Below, in pieces: positions 49,262 to 60,224 of a DNA stretch of 64,000 nucleotides. Numbering within the stretch: position 1 is the stretch's first letter; every line of letters begins with the position of its first letter. This DNA is from Tamarix chinensis (taxonomy: Eukaryota; Streptophyta; Magnoliopsida; Caryophyllales; Tamaricaceae), in the NCBI GenBank assembly GCA_030549775.1, contig CM060172.1:52813942-52877941 (forward strand), in the 5' to 3' direction. Below the pieces are notes generated by a model. The model saw only the letters and a list, made by a program, of their open reading frames with translations, was not told the origin of the DNA and did no database searches. Position numbers and translations under genes: made by a program.

Positions 49262-49446
49262 ACACCACATGTAGGGCTTGAAGGCAACCATTAAACCATA
49301 GGTAGGCATAAAGGCTGCTACCAAATCATAGGTAGGCACAAATGCTACTTCTGAACCACAGATAGGCATAAAGGCTACTACCAAATGACAGATAAGTATG
49401 AAGGATACTACCGAACCACAGGCAAATACAAAAGTTACTATCAAAC
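49262..49446. repeat. 30-bp minisatellite, about 6 units, inside LTR copy D
   Basis: The marker gtaggcata or its variants starts at about 49271, then 49302, 49332, 49362, 49392 and 49422: five further units at 30-base spacing. Same unit as at 23777 but less uniform. Confidence 0.92.
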
Positions 49447-50300
49447 CAATCTAATAATCATTTTAAAAATAATTTTTACATTTTTAATTTGCTCAAGGAG
49501 AGATCATATCAAAATGATGACACTAAGACATATCAGTGATACTGGCATATAAAGGCAATATAGTTTCCTACTGAATGTTAATCCAAGGACAATAAGGTAC
49601 CTTGGTCACACTAGTACACAAAAGAATCACAATATACTGATAAGGACACCTAATCCAAAAGTATTCATAACCTCTAAAAAGTCTGTATAGCTAAATAGAG
49701 TAAGATATAGGGTATAGTCGGGGTATTAAGGCACGCCAGTAAAAATCCAAACCAAATTATGGGCTAAACACCATCTTCAAAGTTGCTACATCTAAAGAAT
49801 CATTATTTTTGATCTTGAGGTTTTTCACTTTAAATATTAATATTTTATTTAAGTGACCACGATGCCACGTAATAAACATAAAGATCTAATTTCCACACTT
49901 TACCATTTTTACTCATTTTAAATTATTAAAACAACTATAATCAAAGTGAACTCTAAGGTGAACCTAATAATCTATTGAGGCCATCCTAGGTTAAATTTTT
50001 ACATTTAGGCGCATTAGGTAAAAAATGACCAAAATACCCTTGAGGCCACATTTACTCTATCCATTTTAAATATTAATTTTATTTTACTTAAGAATTTGTT
50101 AAGAAAAAGGTAAAATACAATAATTGAAATATTTTAGCATGCATGTAAGTCACCAAACATAATTTAGCATCTAATAACCTAACATGCGTTTCTATAACAT
50201 AAAATCATATACTTCCATACATAATAATAAATGATATATATTTGGCATATTCACTAGAAAAAATAACATGATGTCCTCCTAGGGCATATAATGATAATTA

Positions 50301-50789
50301 TAGGGATGACAATCAGATGAGTTTTGCCCTATACCCAACGGGTTTTATTTACTGAATGTATAAATGGATATAAATATGGATATAGAGGAAAGGGAGAAAT
50401 ATCCGTTGGGTTTGGGTATAGATATGGGTAAGGGATCCTCAAATCTGTACTAGCCTTCATATTTTTACCCATACCCACATCCATGTACCTTATATAAAAT
50501 TACATTTTTACCCTCATTTATATAACCTTCGATATATTTCTAAGGCTAACATTAAAAATATAATTAAATTCTAACAATATAAGTATATAATTCTAATATT
50601 GAATGATTTTTATTTTAAACTTAATGGGTTTCATTCAAAACCTAATGGATTGTACCCGATGGATATGGATATACAGGAGGAAAAAAATGCCAGTCGGTCT
50701 TTGATACGGATATGGATATAGGTTTTCTTATCAGGTTTGGATGGCAGATAGTGGATGCTCAATTCGTACTCAATTCGTTGCCATCTCTA
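50301..50789. mobile_element. hAT-type MITE, 489 bp, inside LTR copy D
   Basis: Terminal inverted repeats TAGGGATGACAA (left) and TAGAGATGGCAA (right, reverse complement), 10 of 12 identical. Perfect 8-base duplication GATAATTA at 50293-50300 and 50790-50797. The interior repeats 'gggtatagatatggg' and 'ggatatggatata' words. Non-coding. It is younger than the LTR it interrupts. Confidence 0.92.
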
Positions 50790-51164
50790 GATAATTATCG
50801 TTCTAAAAATATACTTGAACATGCTCAACCTATTATATTAAACTTATAAGTCATATATAATTCATTCCTAATATTAAACCCATTATAGCATGCATTTATA
50901 CACATATTGTTTTACTCAATTTAACATGATTTAATATACCAAATTTTATGCTAGAATTCTTAGAAAAATAAATATAATATAACCAAATGACTAATATAAT
51001 TTAGACATTGAAACCATAATATGCTATCATGCAATATTTAACATCTTAGTAAAACACAAGGATTACCTAATTTTTAGCAAAATACACAAATATAAGCAAT
51101 ATAATATTAATTGTTGGGCTTCATTAATCCTCTTATTGTACCAAAAAGTAAATAATAGTAATAG

Positions 51165-51248
51165 TAATGATGATGATGACGACGACGACGATGACAATGA
51201 TGACGATGATGATGATGATGATGATGATGATGACGATGATGATAATAA
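51165..51248. repeat. (GAT/GAC)n microsatellite
   Basis: Interrupted GAT/GAC trinucleotide run. It causes the poly-His and poly-Met frames seen on the two strands. Confidence 0.92.
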
Positions 51249-52484
51249 TAAACCAACAACACATTAGTCACAACATCAAAATGCAACACAAAAAAAAATT
51301 CCAAACTAAACAAAACATGCATAGAATCATGCAAGTTAGGGAAGCCAATGTGAGTCACCCACTCAAGGAATGCTAGGTTATATGAGTTGGCCACATATAA
51401 AGGAAAATTACATGTAAGGGTGATTTGGTTGTGGAAGGTTGCAATGGATAGTGTTGGTAATTGAGATAATTCCAAAAAAAATAAGGTAAGTGGAAAAGTG
51501 AGGGAGGAGGGCATGTTTGGTCCGGGATGGCTGTAAAAAATGACATGAAAAGGATAGAGGATGGAGTTATGAAGGGCATTGAGTGGAGACTTGGCACACC
51601 ACAAGTAAGGTTACATAAGGGGAAGGTGCTACATGTAAAGGGCAATGTGTGATTTTGACACAGTTGGGTAGGGGACAATGTGGATGGGCGACATTGAGGA
51701 TGTTAGAGCTACGTGAGGAAAATTAGAGTTGGGTGATGGTTTGCGACTGTAGTGAAGGTTGGGAATGGTGTAGTGAAAAATGGAAGGTTGGACGAATGCT
51801 CTATTAAATGGAGATAATGTGATGAGTGATAAGGAAGATGGTGATAATGGTGGCATAAGAGGGTACAATAATGGTGGTTGATAATGTGTGAATAAAGACT
51901 AAAATAGGGGTAGTCGAAGGAAGGATAAAAATAAAAAAGGTAGATGGTCAGAAAGGAGTGCTTGGTTGCTGGAGAATTAGTGTCCAAAGGGAGGTTGGGC
52001 TAGAATAATAAAGAAGGTCAGTTGGGTCATGATGGTTTAAACAAAAATTGGGGAGAGTAGGAGTATTTATCAATAGTTAGTGAGGATGGTTCAAATAGGG
52101 ATGTATGGGTTGAGCATGAAAAAATGGATGGAGACATGGGAGTGTTTGGTGGAAGGAAAAATGGAACAGTAGGGATTTTGTGAGTTAAAAGAAGGTAGGG
52201 GTAGGCTATACTAGTTATTTTAGGATTATTTTATTTTTAGCTTAGTTTGGTTAGGTTGGGTACTTGGATAGGAAAATAAATCTGGAAAAATTAACTAGAT
52301 AGGGGTGAGGTTTAAGATAAAAAGGAAAAGGTGAAAATAGCTAGGATAAATATTTAAGAATTTATTTAAGTTATGGATCAAGGTTTAATAAAAATAATTA
52401 AGGTATAGTTTTACGGTTAGGTTTTGAATAAAAAGTTAACCACTTGAAAATAAATGTTACAAAGTTTTGGGGTGTTACATACTA

Positions 52485-54296
52485 TCTTTGCCCAATAAGG
52501 GAGGGCCTTACTCCCACGCGGTTTTGAATTCCATCAGTGATTTGCATTTGTGGTGAAGCATCATAGAATTCCTTGTCCAAATGAGTCCCTCTATGCAAAT
52601 ACTTCTCCTCCCCTAGGTGTTTAGTTATTTTAGCCCTAAGCATGAATTTGATTAATTAAGCATGAAAGTTTTATGCAAATTAGTTGATGCATATGTTTAA
52701 GATGGATTTATGTTATACGTAGTAGTAGCATGAGTAGGATGTCAATTATAAGGTGTTGAGTATGATTTAGCCATTTGGCCTTTACCTAAATCTTGTGAAT
52801 ATATCATGAAGTTAAATATTTAATTCAGTCTTGGCACATAATCCATATGTTCAATGTCTTAATCATGCTCTTATATTTTGATAGCATGAAAGCATATTTA
52901 TCTTATGTAATATACTAAGGGTTGATAATAGCATCTTTTATATATTATCTTATCCTTGTTGATGAAATGAACCATGAATTATGACTTTTTTTGTATTCAA
53001 TCATGAATTTTGAGGTTTAGTGTATTTTTTTTATTATTTTCAATGGTTTTGATATACTTATGTTAAAATGTATTGAGTTAGTAATTTATGGTATTTAAGT
53101 ATGTTATTTTTTGTTATATGTGGAATTGGGCATTATTTTTCTAAGAGCGGTCGATCACTTGGTTGAAATAATCAACGAGATGGTAAGAAAACTAGATTGG
53201 TTTGTTAAACCCATCAAATGGTTATTTTTGTGTCTAGAGTTGTTTTGGTATTGACCAAAACACTCAATTGGGTTGACCAAATCCATCGACTTGTTTAAAA
53301 GAACAATTTTTGATTTGTGAAACCCATTGATTGGTTATTTTTTGTCCAGATTTGTTTTGGTCTCACCCAAAACACATTGAATAGATCGACCAAACCAACT
53401 AACTGGTTCAAAAGAACAATTAACATGTCTAATAAACCCATTAATTGATTATTTTTAAATCTAAGGTTGTTTTGGTTTTTACTTAAACTAATCGACTGGT
53501 TTAGCCAAATCCATTTATAAGTTTGTAAGAATATTCGATCAGTTGGAATAACCTATTGACTAATTGCTTCTTAATATTTATTTTTTTGGGAATAATATAA
53601 CTAGACCAATTGACCGGTTATAGGGACCACCGATCAACTAGTCCTAGATGTAATTTATTATTTTTTATTCTTTTATAATGATGCCCAGGGGGTTTTCATA
53701 GACCTTGTTATGTTCCAAACCTTGAATAATTAGATTAAAATGAATGGTTAACATTGGCCTTGATACAAAATAAATAAATATAAGAAGGATAGAATAGTTA
53801 TTTGTTTCCCTTGTGGCCATGGGTTATTGGTGTCAACACCTGGAAATACCTACTTGAATTTTTTTTTGATTTGTGACATCACTAATTAATTATATAATGG
53901 AAATTATATTTTTGTTCTAGCCTTCTTCTCTAGATCTCGGAGTAGTTAACCGAGAGTTAGTATACTTACTACCTTGTGGTATTTCTTTCATTTTTCAATC
54001 AATACTTAGTTGTTTCACAATAATGATCCACAATATTGTAGCTTGCAGAGGGTGTGTCATGATCTCTTTTACACTCAGTTCTTTTCCCATCCTACTATGT
54101 TGTGGCTTGTATACGGGATTAGGAATAGCAATGTGGTAGAGTGTCATGTTATTGCTATGCTACAAGGTCGTGGCTTGTAGAGGATATTCTATGATTGGAG
54201 GGTCATCCTTTATTTTTTGTGTAATTGCATGAAAACCAAAGTTGGAAGGTGTAGATGTCTAAGATATGCATAATCCACTACATTTGTTTTTATCCC
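52485..54296. other. Repeat-derived DNA with GTCGAC-type motif cluster, no gene
   Basis: 53140-53640 has many variants of '(a/g)tcgacc(g/a)gtt' and 'ccatcaaatggtt', interleaved with the phrase 'gttttggt...acc(a/c)aaaaca' about every 110-130 bases, so a higher-order unit is present. 54000-54190 repeats 'tgtggcttgtagagg'-like wording two to three times. Resembles 5060-6900. No coding frame recognised. Confidence 0.5.
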
Positions 54297-54300
54297 CTAG

Positions 54301-54535
54301 GAACACCCATGTTGGGAGCGATGTTCTTTTAAGGTGCACTCAATGGAGGTTATGCCCATGTTGCGTTTGGTGTCATCACTTATAAACACCCATATTAGGA
54401 TTCGTGGTCCATTGGGTTGCAATTGACAATGGGTATGTCCATATTCATGTTTAGTGTGATCACCTATGGACATCCATATTAGGATCAATGCTATACTAGA
54501 ATGCGGTTAGTAGTGGGTATGCCCATATTAGGGAC
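54301..54535. repeat. 84-bp tandem repeat, about 2.8 units
   Basis: 'acacccatgttggg' at 54302, 'acacccatattagg' at 54386 and 'acatccatattagg' at 54470 are exactly 84 bases apart, and the intervening sequence also matches ('atgcccatgtt', 'atgtccatatt', 'atgcccatatt'). 84 is a multiple of 3, which keeps the minus frame 54488-54297 open with a 28-residue period. No family recognised; probably not a gene. Confidence 0.85.
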
Positions 54536-54539
54536 TTAT

Positions 54540-56046
54540 GTACCCTTGTGTTACTACCATAACCCTCATTCATGGTGAAGGTTTAGGTGTATCATTTGAG
54601 TATCTTAAATAATTGGATTATGTGGTAATATTATGAAATAATAATAACATGATTTATTCATGATGATTTCATGATGATGTGTTTTAGCATGTTTGTTATG
54701 TTATGATCTGATTAATATGACCTCTATGCACTGCATGAGCCCTCTCCATGTTGTTGGACAGACTTACTGTACTAATACTTCACCATATTAATACTACCTT
54801 GTGTGGTCATTGTTTTGATTCAACTTTTGTTTCGGGGAACAAATGATATTTTACATATTTGAGCAGCTTGATGTGGGCCTATGTATGGAAATTACTTGGG
54901 GAAGATTTATTATATCGGAGAGTTAAGCTAACTAGTTTGATTATGTTTTCCTACTACATTGGGATGCTTTAGCATTTAGTCACCTAAACTGTTGGCTCTA
55001 TTCTTGTATTTGGTTTTGTAAACTTATCATGTCATCAATCACATATCTCTTTTCTCTCTCTTGTGTTATCTTTGATTATTAGGTATGGTTTTGGTCAAAC
55101 ATTTTAGTCTTGCACCAAGCATGTGTTTGATGGATGACCCGCTTCTCTTATGTTTGATGCAACGATAAAATCCCCTAATTTTTGTTTAATTGCTTATGCA
55201 TCATCTTAAAAGAAAATAAATGTTGCAAAAATTGAGGATGTTATAGATATGTGGTACCATATGGCTATAGGAACTGTATTTTAGGTGCTCATAAGAGCTA
55301 GATTATACTAAGTACTTAACTGCTTTTTATGCCCTTACAGTGTTGTGATGATCCTGACTTATTCAAAGAAGTAACTAGCCTTGTTTTGCAGGTTGGTCCA
55401 TTTTGTAAAGTCTTATTTAGAAAAAGCAATGTTAGTCCTCATGTATTTTATGATACTTATTATCCTTCACATTTCCTTTTATTTTTTTTTTGTTTTAGTG
55501 TAAAGTTACTTGTTTAATGCTCCTCTATTTGTCTCTTTCACTAAACGAGTTCTCTTGCCCTCTCATTCTCTATTTAAGTAAAACTCATGTCTATCTTGGG
55601 TAAGGTGCTAGTCACAACTAATTATTTGGGATATGAGGATACTTTTAGCCTTACATAAGACATAAGTTAGGTATTGATTATGCCTTCTCCGTGTTGGATG
55701 TGGTGATTTCATCTCTCTTTCATTTTGGCTTCCACAGACTCTTTTCAAAAACAACAAAAAATTTTGTCTATAAAAATGGAGCTGTTACAAAAGCCCTCTT
55801 AATCTCTATTATACAATTAAGTTAGATCTTGTAATAGAAATTCTGACTGGGTAAGACTTTGGCTATAGGCCATTCTTGTTGTTGTTGTTGTTTCTTTACA
55901 CTATTTTCATTCCAATCATTGCCCTTCGATTGATTTTTGTTTCAATTGATGGATTTTCCTTCAAATATCCTCAATCTTGCTCATTTTTTTGATCATTTAA
56001 TTCTTATTTTTTGGGATTTTTGTTTCATAATTTTCAAGCTCCCTAA
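54540..56046. other. Low-copy DNA with an exon-like stretch; no gene established
   Basis: 55341-55391 (51 bases, open, 17 codons: CCDDPDLFKEVTSLVLQ) is preceded by a good acceptor (tttttatgcccttacag) and followed by a weak GT (gttggt). The open frame continues to 55517. I do not recognise the peptide and find no neighbouring exons. T-rich flanks look intron-like. 55795-55893 ends '...gactgggtaagactttgg' and then (TTG)n, resembling the 3' tail of Au-type SINEs, but no Pol III boxes were found. Confidence 0.35.
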
Positions 56047-56051
56047 ATAGG

Positions 56052-59000
56052 TGTAACACCCCAAAATTTAGTAACATTTTCTTTTGGGTATTTATCCTTT
56101 TATTCAAAACCTAACATTTAAACCTTCTTCTAATTATTTTATTATTAACCTTTGCCTCAGAACCTATACAAACTATTAAATAATTACCCTAATTATTTTT
56201 TATCACTTTCCTTTTAATTAAACCTAACCATAACCGATTCATTTTTCTTCAGTTTATTTTTATTAACCGAATACTCTAACCTAACCAAACTAAAATAAAA
56301 ACAAAACAAAAAATATATATATTTTTCCCTACACCAAGCCTACCCTTCATTGCCATCTCCATCTCTTATGCAAACTTCCTCTACCTTGCCTTGACATTTT
56401 TTCCTCCACCAAAAAAGCCCCTATCTCCCTCCACTTCTCACACTATATGCCTTACCATTTTTTTCTAACCATCGTTTCCCTACCGACTACATAATACTCC
56501 TCCCTCACCATGTTTTCATTTGATTTACATAGCAAAACCCCTTACTCCCTTCATTTATTAACACATAATACCACCACCTACACTCTTCTCCTCCTCTGGT
56601 GATTCTTCTTCTTCTTCCTTCTCATCTACCATCGCCCAATCTATCTCTCTTCATTCTCCTTCCTCTTCATCCTACATTGGTCTTGTTTTTGTGTGTGTCT
56701 CACAAACATGCACCAATGCATGCACACCATGCGAGTCTTGCACATTGCATGTCCTTCTCATACACACCTCATTCGTGCCTTGTTTTCCTACACACCTGTG
56801 CCCTTCTCGCATGACCCACCCATGTGTCCCTTTTCTCTATGTCGTAGCCTCGAGCCCAACCACCATTACAACTCCTCCATCTCACAACACCACCCTTGAC
56901 CATCACCAATAATAACCAACGCCACCATCATCTCCACCTTGCCCATCACACCTCCCCAACCACCCATGCAGCGTCGCTAGTCATCTATAGCATCCTCCAC
57001 CATGTTCGTTTGAGCCAGCAACCAACACCTCGCCTTTTCTCTTCTCCTTGTAGCACCATCTACCACCCAGTCAACCTCCATATTGCCCAACACCAACTAC
57101 CACCACCCCATCTCCCTTCCTCTTTCAGCCATAACCTACCTTTCCCCTCTCATCTGCATGTGTTGCGTAGCGCCTACACTAGTTCCCTTTTCTATATAGG
57201 TAACTTATGCAGCCTAACATTTTCTACGTGAGTATCTCACATTGGTATCCTTTGGTTGCATGAGTCCACTGTCCCCTTAAATTAATGTATTTTTAGGTAA
57301 TGTGTTGAAAATGTTGTGTTTTGGGTGATGTGATTAATGTGTTGTTATGGTTTTATTTTTAGGTAAAGAGGTTGATTAGTGGAGGCTAATAATTTTAGTA
57401 GATTGCTTATTAATTTGTATACTCTATTAAAATGTCAGATATCACATGATAGTATATTAGGGTTTTTAATGTATACATCTTATTAATTATGTTCGTTATA
57501 CTATAATTATTGGCCTAAAAATGTTAGCATGAAATTTAATAAAGTGGATCGGAGCATGATGATTTGTACAAAGTATTATGTGTACAAAATTATATTGAAA
57601 AGGGTTTAGTGGTAGAAATAAATTATGTTTGTCATGTGTTTCTAATATGATATGTTAAGTATGCTTAGGTGTATTTAGCATAAATGTTATTATTGTGCAT
57701 CCTAGGGGCAATTTAGTCCTTTTAAGTATATCATATTATTTATTCTTTTAAGCATGCCTAATATGTATTATCTATTTTTGAGCATGAAAATATGTGATTT
57801 TGGATGAATTAGATACGTATATTAGGGTTTTATGTGCTATATCATGCATAAAGGTAAAATAGTCATTTGATGTATCTGGTAATTTAATTACATGTTAAAT
57901 AATTTAATTATTGTGTTTTGGCCTTTTTCATGATAAATAAATAAATAAAATGGAATTAGGTTCTCAAATGGATGATATTGTGGTAGCTATGTCCTTAAGG
58001 GTATTTTGGTCATTTTTGGTCCAGTAGGACTAAATGTGAATACTTAATCATGAGATAGTCTTGGTAGATTATCATGTTGACCTTAATATTAACTTTAAAT
58101 ACATTTGTTTTGAATACTTGGATATAAGTAATAAATTGCCAAGTATGGAAATTGGATCTACTTCTGTATTATATGATTTTGCGGTTACCTTATTAAAATA
58201 CAAATATTCAAATTGAAAGACCTCAAGATCAGGAATGATGACTTATTATGGGTAGCTACCTTAAAGGAAGGGTTTAAACCATGGTCGATTATGGTTTTTG
58301 CTGGTGTGCATTAGTGCCCTAACCAAGCTCTATATCTTACTATATTCAGCTTTATATACTTATAGAGGGTATGCATACTTATAAATTAGGTGTTCTTGTT
58401 GGTAGGGTATTGTGCTATATTTGTATGCTAGTATGACTAGGGTATCTTAGTGTCAATGAGTTGATAGCCAGTAGGATATTATTTTTCCTTTCTGCCCCAT
58501 TATGACCAGATTATTTTTGTGTCTCTGGATTGATATGATATCTTCTAGAGTAAAATAAAATAAAAGTGATTATTTTTAATTAAAATGATTATTGGATTGG
58601 TTTAGTAGTAGCCTTATTCTTACCTATGGTTTGGTAGTAGCTTTTATGCCTACCTATGGTTCAATTGTTGCCTTTGTGCCTACTTGTATTTGGTATTGTA
58701 CCTTTGATCCCTAGGTATGGTGTTATGGATTTTATTGGATTCAATATTGAGATATGAGATATATCGTGAAGGTTATGATTATTTTACTAATATTGGTTCT
58801 AGTTATTACTTCATAGAGCATCTCTTAGATTCTTGGATGGTAAGTTTAAGTTTGTTATAAATGAATGGGTATGAGTAGTATGTGGTTTGGTGATATTTGT
58901 TCATCTGATATAATTATCGTGTTTTGATCATCGTATGTATCTTTCAATGCTTTATATTATTTCTTACTGCAATGCCTTCTATGTATTCCATGTAGGCTTT

Positions 59001-59478
59001 CCCATGTTAGTCTTGTATAATGGGTTAGTTAGTTTTGTTGTACGGAAGGGTTCCATTTTGTGGGCTCTTCCTATTCAATGGACAATGCTCTTTGTAGGTT
59101 AGCTTGTGAGATTAGTTGAAGACTAGTAGTTTGGGTTGAGAGTTAGGACTATTTGGTGTTCTTTTTGATATCTTTGATCTAGTTGTTCTTGAGCTCTTAT
59201 GTTCCCTTGTATTTTCTCTCACTTGATTTTTGTAACCTTTAACGTTTGTTTTTATTCATAATAATGATCATATGCTTGTTCTTTCCACTATGGTTGTTTT
59301 AATTGTGTTATTAACTTAAGCATAGTAGTAATTTTAGCATTAGCACTTGATATGAGAATTGTAGGGGAAATGGGACTTGTATCAAGTGTGGTGGTAACAC
59401 TCTAGGTTTTTACTATTTTAGCTTCCACACATAATTCTTTAAATGAAAATTTTAATTCCTAAAAATGGAGGTGTTATA
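56052..59478 (+). repeat. Long solo LTR, copy E, 3427 bp
   Basis: Starts TGTAACACCCCAAAATTTAG, ends ...AAAAATGGAGGTGTTATA. Flanks ATAGG (56047-56051) and CTAGG (59479-59483), 4 of 5 identical. Order: start; pyrimidine-rich tract (56320-57230; chance Ser/Pro/His frames); 'ttaggtaaagaggttgatta' near 57360; 'cctaggggcaatttagtcc' near 57700; 'gggtattttggtcattttt' near 58000; minisatellite 58604-58725; 'ttcaatggacaatgc' near 59075; 3' end. No internal gag/pol. The best reference copy in the window for defining the family. Confidence 0.88.
58604..58725. repeat. 30-bp minisatellite, about 4 units, inside LTR copy E
   Basis: Units 'ggtttggtagtagc...cctacctat' of 29-31 bases in the LTR sense, the reverse complement of the units at 23777 and 49262. 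Less regular than in copies C and D. Copy F has about two units near 63035-63095 and copy B about two near 4080-4140. Confidence 0.8.
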
Positions 59479-59483
59479 CTAGG

Positions 59484-60224
59484 GATCTATCATCATGGTT
59501 AGTTCTTTTGCTGTTTGAAATGGTGTTTGTTGACTAGCGTGCCTATGGATGCTTCAATTTTCATTGAAGCTAGATAGTATTTTATATTCTGAGCCTAATT
59601 CTTTCATGCCTGTATGTGTGTTATAAGATCATTTTTTGTTAATGAGATGTTGTTGGGATGTGGTTTATGCTGACTAGTTTGACTTGTTTGGTTTATATCA
59701 AATGTTTCCCTATATTGTCCTTATTGGTTTACATGGTAAGTAAAGTCGAGCTTAGCTTCTTTTTTTTTTATTACAAGAATGGAACATATGGTATTATTTT
59801 TATAAAGGACTATTTAGAGTTCAATTCCTCACTGTCCTTTAATTTCATCACTGGATAATTAAAATAATACAATGAAATGAACATTATTACAAAAAATTTG
59901 AAGGTAACTTTTGATGATGTTTTAGTAAAAAATACTTATCAATCTAAAGTCCTCCTATAACTTTAGATGATGATTTTCTCTTTGAACCATTATCAAAAGT
60001 CACTTTTGATGATTATTTTTTTCTCCCCCAAAATTGTTTTCTAAAGTCCTATTATGTGAGCATGTTTATTTAACTTTTGATGACAACTATCATTAAATCT
60101 TATTTTTGTGGTAGCGATGACTTTTGTAATCCCCCATTTATAGTAATATTATTAGAAATAAATGTAATAGATAGGGATGTTATAGTTCTTTGAAAGAGTA
60201 ATATTATTATGCCTACAATCAAAT
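59484..60224. other. T-rich low-copy DNA, no gene recognised
   Basis: Spacer between LTR copies E and F. The 66-codon frame at 59658-59858 has no recognisable family. Intron-like composition. No terminal repeats. Confidence 0.45.

Larger units (their letters stand above)
48505..52479 (-). repeat. Long solo LTR, copy D, 3975 bp
   Basis: Left edge TGTAACACTCTCATTTTTAG (reverse of the family 3' end), right edge ...TTTGGGGTGTTACA (reverse of the 5' start). Flanks are GACTA (48500-48504) and TACTA (52480-52484), 4 of 5 identical. No internal region, so it is a solo LTR formed by recombination between two LTRs. It contains a 30-base minisatellite (49262-49446), an inserted hAT element (50301-50789), and a pyrimidine-rich stretch with a GAT run (in LTR sense, His/Ser/Pro-rich frames at 51107-51987) that is not a gene. 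Confidence 0.88.

Noticed and set aside
51107..51987. Overlapping minus frames with His/Ser/Pro-rich peptides
   Set aside because: They lie in the pyrimidine-rich tract of LTR copy D and over a GAT microsatellite; several frames are open at once, which is a composition effect.
55795..55893. SINE of the Au family
   Set aside because: Only the 3' tail (ctgggtaagactttgg and TTG repeats) resembles it; no Pol III promoter boxes or target duplication found, so not called as a feature of its own.
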